Origin: Thauera sp.
GTDB taxonomy: Bacteria; Pseudomonadota; Gammaproteobacteria; Burkholderiales; Rhodocyclaceae
Length of the DNA stretch: 10,846 nucleotides
Direction of reading: 5' to 3'
Assembly (NCBI GenBank): GCA_023150215.1
Contig: JAKLLJ010000090.1
Span: forward strand, 1 to 10,846
Below the pieces are notes generated by a model. That model was not told the origin of the DNA and ran no database searches. It saw only the letters and a list, made by a program, of their open reading frames with translations. Positions 7,270-10,846 of the stretch are shown here, piece by piece (the first letter of the stretch is position 1; every line of letters begins with the position of its first letter). The translations under genes and the position numbers were made by a program.

Positions 7270-7275
7270 TAGAGT
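7270..7275 (+). promoter_or_regulatory. Candidate -10 element for the CBS gene
   Basis: TAGAGT, 4 of 6 matches to TATAAT with the key first, second and last positions kept. It predicts a start near 7282. No -35 is seen at the right distance, as expected for an activator-dependent promoter. Confidence 0.3.
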
Positions 7276-7290
7276 GTGATGGAAGTCACG
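7275..7290 (+). promoter_or_regulatory. CRP-type palindrome
   Basis: TGTGA-TGGAAG-TCACG matches the CRP consensus TGTGA-N6-TCACA at 9 of 10 fixed positions. It ends 25 nt before the CBS start codon and would cover the predicted transcription start, a position that suits repression of the CBS gene. For the leftward gene it lies about 155 nt before the start codon, where it could act as an upstream activator site. Confidence 0.45.
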
Positions 7291-7303
7291 CCAGAACCAG
7301 GAC

Positions 7304-7309
7304 AAGGAG
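7304..7309 (+). promoter_or_regulatory. Ribosome binding site of the CBS gene
   Basis: AAGGAG, six nt before ATG at 7316. Near-ideal sequence and spacing, in contrast to the weak sites of the divergent operon. Confidence 0.85.
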
Positions 7310-7315
7310 CACGCC

Positions 7316-7738
7316 ATGACGAACCGCAACATCTCCTTCATCGTCAAGGACCAGAACCCGCTGACGCTGCGCCCGAGCGATACCGTGCAGGCGGCCTGCC
7401 GCAGCATGTACGAGCGCAAGGTCGGCGCGGTGCTGGTGACCGACACCCACGCCCACCTCAAGGGCATCTTCACCGGTCGCGACGCGGTGCATGTCATCGC
7501 CAACGGCGGTAACCCGGCGAAGGTGCATCTGTCGACCGTGATGACGGCCGCCCCCGACACGATCACCCCCGAGCGCAAGGCGATCGACGCACTGCACATG
7601 ATGTGCGACGGCGGCTACCGCCACCTTCCGGTGGTGGTGGACGGCAAGGTGGTGGGCATCGTCTCGCGCAGTGATTTCAAGGGGCTGGAACTCGACCGGT
7701 TCGAGGATGAGCAGAGCCTGTGGGAGCGCATCTGCTGA
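7316..7738 (+). CDS. CBS-domain-pair protein (putative adenine-nucleotide sensor)
   Basis: A stand-alone Bateman module of 140 aa with no attached enzyme or membrane domain. CBS1 is about residues 14-63 and ends in GIFTGRD (50-56); CBS2 is about 77-125 with RHLPVVVDG and ends in GIVSRSD (114-120). The T/S-x-x-D pattern after each beta-strand is the usual ribose/phosphate contact of CBS pairs that bind AMP, ATP or related ligands. It presumably acts as a regulatory subunit or ligand buffer in the cytoplasm; its partner is not visible from sequence. It is the only plus-strand gene here and is divergent from the AMP/thymidine phosphorylase gene, so a role in sensing adenylate state around that pathway is a fair guess. 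The start at 7316 is firm, given the AAGGAG. A short acidic tail (EDEQSLWERIC) follows CBS2. Confidence 0.93.
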   Translation: MTNRNISFIVKDQNPLTLRPSDTVQAACRSMYERKVGAVLVTDTHAHLKGIFTGRDAVHVIANGGNPAKVHLSTVMTAAPDTITPERKAIDALHMMCDGGYRHLPVVVDGKVVGIVSRSDFKGLELDRFEDEQSLWERIC

Positions 7739-7762
7739 ACACCACCGCTCAATTGCCGGACT

Positions 7763-7802
7763 AGGCCTGCACGCTTTCCGCCGTCTGCGGTGCAGGCCTT
7801 TC
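7763..7802 (+). terminator. Hairpin terminator after the CBS gene
   Basis: A ten-bp perfect stem, AGGCCTGCAC (7763-7772) with GTGCAGGCCT (7790-7799), and a 17-nt loop, is followed by TT (TTT counting the last stem base). It starts 24 nt after the CBS stop codon. The T-run is short but on the plus strand only, so it mainly serves the CBS gene; the same stem also lies just past the convergent DUF2914 gene. Confidence 0.75.
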
Positions 7803-7819
7803 GTACCCGCTCGGCGGGC

Positions 7820-8926
7820 TCACTCCACCCTGAAGCGCAGGGTGCCGACCATGCGGTCATCGGCAGTGAGCACCTGCACCTGCCAGCGCCCGCGGGGGTC
7901 CTCCGGGAAGTTGCGCTTGCGCGTCCACGCCCGGTAGCCCTCGGCGCGCCCCCCACTCACTTCCAGCACGATCCGGTCGACCTCCCGCCCTTCGTGTCGC
8001 CAGACGTGGCTGACCTGCTCCGACAGCCCGAGCGGGGCATGGATCGCGGTATAGGCGTACAAGCCATCCTGCAGCAGGCGCCCTGCGTCGATGCTGCGCA
8101 GGCTCTCGGTGGGGGCCTTGCGCGCCTCGTCGACCTGCGTGGTGACCGCCACCTGAGCCAGGCGCAGGGTGGCCGGCGGCACCCACAGCCGTGCCAGCCA
8201 GCCCGTCGCGCCGAGGCCGGCCAGCAGCACCAGCACCAGCAGGCCGCGCCACCAGCGCGGCACGCTGAGCACGCCCGCCAGGGTCGGGAAGGACAGCGCC
8301 ACCGCCACCGCCAGCGCCGCCTGGTAGCTCGCCATCGCCGGCACCTGCAGCACCAGCGGCAACACCACCAGCAACAGCGCGAACAGGGTCAGCGTGTGGT
8401 AGCCGAGGAAGAGCCAGCGTCGCTTCGCCAGGCGGCCGAAGTAGAGCGGATCGACGATCGCCACCAGCGCCATCACCCCGAGCACCGAGGTGAACACCGC
8501 CTGGCCGCTGTTCCATGACGTGCTCGCGGCAAAGAATGGCAGCGCGAAGAACAGGCTTTCCTGGTGGGTAAACTGGGTGAGATAGCGCACCAGCATGGGC
8601 GGTAGGCCGAAGCCGAAACGGCGCCGGAGCGTCCGGTCGAGCACGCGCTCGAGCACCAGCAGCAACCAGCCGGCGAGCATCGCCACCGCCATCGCGCGTG
8701 CCACCCCCTCGTGGCGCTCGACGAGCACGAAGCTGAGCACCCCGGAGACGAAGCCGAAGCTCGCGACCAGCCAAGGATGGCGGCGCAGCCACACCACTAC
8801 GCGCAGGCCACGCCGCTTCAGGCGGGCGAGCCGGCTGCCGGTCACCGTGCGTCCGGGTGGCCGGGGCTCGGCGGCCGGCGGCGGCACCACAATGCCGTCC
8901 GGCGCCTGAATGCCGTCTGCGCTCAC
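7820..8926 (-). CDS. Membrane protein with C-terminal DUF2914 domain (DUF5924-type)
   Basis: Function unknown; I recognise the family by its architecture. The 368-aa protein has a basic, Pro-rich N-terminal tail (1-50), then about seven hydrophobic segments (about 51-69, 77-94, 123-135, 142-160, 171-195, 198-220, 227-246), and a soluble C-terminal domain of about 120 residues. That domain shows the DUF2914 pattern: HVWRHEG at 307-313, VSGGRAEGYRAWTRKR at 323-338, and GRWQVQVLT at 346-354. The C-terminal domain probably faces the periplasm. The start is GTG at 8926, overlapping the upstream SDR stop in GTGA, so it is the last gene of that operon. No Met lies nearby downstream that would keep the first helix intact. 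Nothing here shows a catalytic site; a structural or envelope-stress role is only a guess. Confidence 0.82.
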   Translation of the reverse strand: MSADGIQAPDGIVVPPPAAEPRPPGRTVTGSRLARLKRRGLRVVVWLRRHPWLVASFGFVSGVLSFVLVERHEGVARAMAVAMLAGWLLLVLERVLDRTLRRRFGFGLPPMLVRYLTQFTHQESLFFALPFFAASTSWNSGQAVFTSVLGVMALVAIVDPLYFGRLAKRRWLFLGYHTLTLFALLLVVLPLVLQVPAMASYQAALAVAVALSFPTLAGVLSVPRWWRGLLVLVLLAGLGATGWLARLWVPPATLRLAQVAVTTQVDEARKAPTESLRSIDAGRLLQDGLYAYTAIHAPLGLSEQVSHVWRHEGREVDRIVLEVSGGRAEGYRAWTRKRNFPEDPRGRWQVQVLTADDRMVGTLRFRVE

Positions 8927-9693
8927 TGCATCAGGTCGCGCAGATCGGCGACCGGTTCATGGCCGAAATCCTCGTCGAGCAGGAAGTCGACCAGGTGCAT
9001 CGCACACTCGGCCGGCGCGACCAGGCCGCCGCTCGCCTGCATCTCGGCAAAGCGGTCGCGCAACGGAAAGCGCTCGAGCGTGCTGGCGCGGATCTCGCCC
9101 TGCATCGCGGTGTCGACGACGCCCGGCGCAAGCGCGCAGATGCGCAGCCCCGGCGTGGCGTCCACCTGCACCGCACGCGCGTGGTGGTCGAGCGCGGCCT
9201 TGGTGGCGCAGTACACGCTCCAGCCGGCGTAGGGCTTGCGTGCAGCACCGCTGGAGATGTGCAGCACGCGACGGTCGCGCACCTTGCCGGCGGCTTCCGT
9301 GCCGATTGCGCCCGTGCCCGCCTGCGCGAACGCCGCCGCCAGCATCAGCGGCGCGGCCACGTTCGCCGCCACCGCGCGGGCGACCGCGTCCACCTCCTGC
9401 AGCGACAGCGGCCCCATCGGCTGCAGGGTGCCGGCGTTATTCACCAGCAGCACGCGCTCGGCATCGGCCAGCCAGTCGCCGAGCGCGCCGCCCGCCAGCC
9501 AGGCCGCCAGCGCCGCACTGTCGGCAAGGTCGATCGCCACCTCGGCGAGCGTGTCGCCGTGCTGCGCAGCCAGCCCTGCATTGCCCCTGCGCGCCAGCCC
9601 GAGCACCGGGATGCCACGCTCGAGCAGTTCGCCCGCAATCGCCGCGCCGAGGCCGCGGCTGTGTCCGCTCACGATTGCCTTCGTTCCATTCAT
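8923..9693 (-). CDS. Short-chain dehydrogenase/reductase (sepiapterin/benzil reductase-like)
   Basis: Classical-size SDR, 256 aa, NAD(P)H-dependent carbonyl reduction or alcohol oxidation; substrate unknown. Seen: the cofactor loop SGHSRGLG at 9-16, a version of TGxxxGxG with Ser in place of Thr; NNAG at 85-88; structural N111; catalytic S148, Y161 and K165 (VYCATK). The PG motif is at 190-191. R35 and R36 after the second beta-strand suggest NADP(H) preference. The overall wording (MNGTKAIVSGHSRGLG) resembles the sepiapterin reductase/benzil reductase branch, but I would not name a substrate. ATG at 9693 has AGGAG six nt upstream, so the start is firm. It lies 48 nt after the other SDR gene and overlaps the DUF2914 gene by 4 nt. 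Confidence 0.92.
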   Translation of the reverse strand: MNGTKAIVSGHSRGLGAAIAGELLERGIPVLGLARRGNAGLAAQHGDTLAEVAIDLADSAALAAWLAGGALGDWLADAERVLLVNNAGTLQPMGPLSLQEVDAVARAVAANVAAPLMLAAAFAQAGTGAIGTEAAGKVRDRRVLHISSGAARKPYAGWSVYCATKAALDHHARAVQVDATPGLRICALAPGVVDTAMQGEIRASTLERFPLRDRFAEMQASGGLVAPAECAMHLVDFLLDEDFGHEPVADLRDLMQ

Positions 9694-9699
9694 TGCCTG

Positions 9700-9704
9700 C
9701 TCCT
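9700..9704 (-). promoter_or_regulatory. Ribosome binding site of the 256-aa SDR gene
   Basis: AGGAG on the minus strand, six nt before ATG at 9693, within the 48-nt gap between the two SDR genes. It shows independent translation initiation rather than coupling here. Confidence 0.8.
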
Positions 9705-9741
9705 ATTTTCCTGACCAAGGGGCGGCCTGCGCGCCCGCTGC

Positions 9742-10449
9742 CTACCAGGGCAGACGCTCGCCGCGGTAGTCGAAGAATTGCCCCGAATCTTCCGCCTTCA
9801 ACCCGGCGAGCACGGTAAGCAGACGTTGCGCGGCGAGCGCTGGCGCCTGCACCTGCAGCCCGGACTTGGCGAAAGGCGCCGACAGCCCGGTGTCGACCGT
9901 GCCCGGATGCAGCGCCACGCAGATCGCCTGCGGCCGGCTGCGGCGCAGCTCGACGGAGGCGGTGCGCACCAGCTGGTTGAGCGCCGCCTTCGAGGCGCGG
10001 TAGGCATACCAGCCGCCGAGCCGGTTGTCGCCGATGCTGCCGACCTTGGCCGACAGGGTGGCGAACACCGCACGCCGGTCGCGCGGCAACAGCGGCAGCA
10101 GGTGCTTCATCAGCAGCGCCGGACCGATCGCATTGATCGCGAACGCGTGCGCCAGCGTGGCGGGGTCGAGCTCGCGCCAGCTCTTCTCCGGCGCCATCCC
10201 GGGGCCGTGCAGGACACCGGTGGCATCGATCACCAGTTCCGGTGCGCCACGCGCGGCCAGCCATCCGGCGCAGGCGGCGATGCTGGCCTCGTCGAGCAGA
10301 TCGAGCGCCGGCGTGCTGCGCCGGCCGAGCGCGACCACCTCATCGAAATGGGCCGCACTGCGCAGCACGTCGACCAGCGCAGCGCCAATGCCGCCGCTGC
10401 CGATGACGAGCGCAATGTGGCGTGTGGTGTCCGGTCCGGATTCATTCAT
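9742..10449 (-). CDS. Short-chain dehydrogenase/reductase (C-factor/CsgA-like)
   Basis: Small SDR of 235 aa, resembling the CsgA/C-factor branch; NAD(P)-dependent, substrate unknown. I chose ATG at 10449 because AAGGA lies seven nt upstream and the Rossmann strand (IALVIG) starts at residue 12; a frame open to 10608 would add 53 Arg-rich residues that only shadow the ABC gene. Catalytic residues are kept: N106, S133, Y150 and K154 (AYRASKAAL). The PG motif is at 182-183. Two sites are unusual: the glycine loop is VIGSGGIG (15-22), lacking the first Gly position of TGxxxGxG, and DATG (75-78) stands where NNAG is usual. Whether the loop still binds cofactor normally is uncertain. It overlaps the ABC gene by 8 nt and leads into the second SDR. 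Confidence 0.9.
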   Translation of the reverse strand: MNESGPDTTRHIALVIGSGGIGAALVDVLRSAAHFDEVVALGRRSTPALDLLDEASIAACAGWLAARGAPELVIDATGVLHGPGMAPEKSWRELDPATLAHAFAINAIGPALLMKHLLPLLPRDRRAVFATLSAKVGSIGDNRLGGWYAYRASKAALNQLVRTASVELRRSRPQAICVALHPGTVDTGLSAPFAKSGLQVQAPALAAQRLLTVLAGLKAEDSGQFFDYRGERLPW

Positions 10450-10846
10450 GGTCGCGTCCTTCCTCCACCGCATGGCAGGCCACCTGCTGGCCGCCGCCGA
10501 GGTCGCGCAACAGCGGTGCCTCGCGCCGGCAACGTTCGTTGGCGAGCGCGCAGCGCGGATGAAAGCTGCAGCCCGACGGCGGCGTGATCGGGTTGGGCAC
10601 TTCGCCACGCACCAAATCCGCGCGCTGGCCGCGCATCGCCAGACTGGGGATGGTGGCGAGCAGCATGCGGGTGTAGGGGTGGCGGGGGCGTGCGAACAGC
10701 GTGCGGCTGTCGGCGATCTCGGCGATGCGGCCGAGGTACATCACCCCGACCCGGTTCGCCATGTGGCGTACCACCGCGAGGTCGTGGCTGATGAAGAGAT
10801 AGGTGAGGCCGAGCTCGTCGCGCAGATCCATGAACAGGTTGATGAC
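10442..10846 (-). CDS. Oligopeptide/dipeptide ABC transporter ATP-binding protein, C-terminal part (OppF/DppF-like)
   Basis: Only the last 134 residues are in the window; the Walker A, signature and Walker B motifs lie beyond the right edge. Seen: TYLFISHDLAVVRHMANRV, containing the H-loop (SHD at 20-22 of the fragment), then the peptide-transporter C-terminal extension with PRHPYT (54-59) and a cysteine-rich tail, GCSFHPRC (92-99), C106 and C124. These extensions are specific to the Opp/Dpp/nickel branch of importers. The final position and the QVINLF-like lead-in fit the second ATPase (OppF/DppF), though a DppD-type or fused protein is not excluded. Permease and binding-protein genes should be further right. 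The stop at 10442 lies inside the first codons of the SDR gene, so the genes are likely cotranscribed. Confidence 0.92.
   Translation of the reverse strand, partial: VINLFMDLRDELGLTYLFISHDLAVVRHMANRVGVMYLGRIAEIADSRTLFARPRHPYTRMLLATIPSLAMRGQRADLVRGEVPNPITPPSGCSFHPRCALANERCRREAPLLRDLGGGQQVACHAVEEGRDHE
10457..10466 (-). promoter_or_regulatory. Ribosome binding site of the 235-aa SDR gene, inside the ABC gene
   Basis: GGAGGAAGGA on the minus strand, ending seven nt before ATG at 10449. It supports the short start over the longer open frame. Confidence 0.75.

Larger units (their letters stand above)
7121..7315. promoter_or_regulatory. Divergent promoter region between phosphorylase and CBS genes
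   Basis: This 195-bp spacer must hold the start signals of both flanking genes. Seen on the plus strand: an inverted repeat TTGCTT/AAGCAA (7221-7226 and 7236-7241), an FNR-like box, a -10-like TAGAGT, a CRP-like palindrome and AAGGAG. For the leftward gene the minus strand carries a perfect TTGACA (7242-7247), but no good -10 lies 16-18 nt further on, which suggests that promoter needs an activator or a different sigma factor. Confidence 0.6.

Noticed and set aside
8857..9714. Plus-strand open frame opposite the 256-aa SDR
   Set aside because: Antisense shadow; the SDR frame has intact Ser-Tyr-Lys and a good ribosome binding site.
10450..10608. N-terminal extension of the 235-aa SDR
   Set aside because: Adds Arg-rich residues overlapping the ABC gene in another frame; the ribosome binding site and fold both support ATG at 10449.

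Overview
The window is very GC-rich chromosomal DNA with strong third-position GC bias, which gives long spurious ORFs on the opposite strand. Gene content (RND efflux, OppF/DppF-type ABC transporter, DUF2914 membrane protein, class III cyclase with FHA) and REP-type palindromes beginning TGTAGGAG point to a Proteobacterium. A betaproteobacterium of the Rhodocyclales type (Thauera/Azoarcus-like) is my best guess from gene style; it is inference, not a database result. Eight of the nine protein genes lie on the minus strand, so they read from right to left.

Right end (10846 to 7820, minus strand): the C-terminal part of an oligopeptide/dipeptide-type ABC ATPase, then two short-chain dehydrogenase/reductases (SDRs) of different subfamilies, then a seven-helix-like membrane protein with a C-terminal DUF2914 domain. 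The genes overlap by 8 nt, are spaced by 48 nt, and overlap by 4 nt, so this looks like one transcription unit. It meets the plus-strand CBS gene tail to tail, with a hairpin terminator between them.

Centre (7738 to 4490): a plus-strand CBS-domain-pair protein is divergent from a minus-strand pair encoding an archaeal-type AMP/thymidine phosphorylase (TP_2 family) and an archaeal-type ribose-phosphate pyrophosphokinase. The 195-bp divergent region holds an imperfect FNR/DNR-like box placed 41.5 nt from a predicted start point, a nearly perfect CRP-type palindrome, and a strong ribosome binding site for the CBS gene. PRPP synthetase releases AMP, an AMP phosphorylase would consume it to give ribose-1,5-bisphosphate, and CBS pairs commonly bind adenine nucleotides. 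The three genes therefore read as a candidate nucleotide-ribose turnover module with its own sensor. This is the most interesting part of the window.

Gap 4489 to 4116: 374 bp without a gene. It holds four REP-like palindromes (two tandem copies at a 34-bp period), in which two stem versions keep pairing through compensatory changes, and a five-run G-quadruplex motif upstream of the cyclase gene.

Left end (4115 to 1, minus strand): a class III adenylate cyclase with intact catalytic residues fused to a C-terminal FHA domain, then a periplasmic adaptor protein and an inner-membrane RND efflux pump that overlap by 4 nt. The pump runs off the left edge after residue 690. No tRNA, rRNA, CRISPR array, insertion sequence or phage gene was found.
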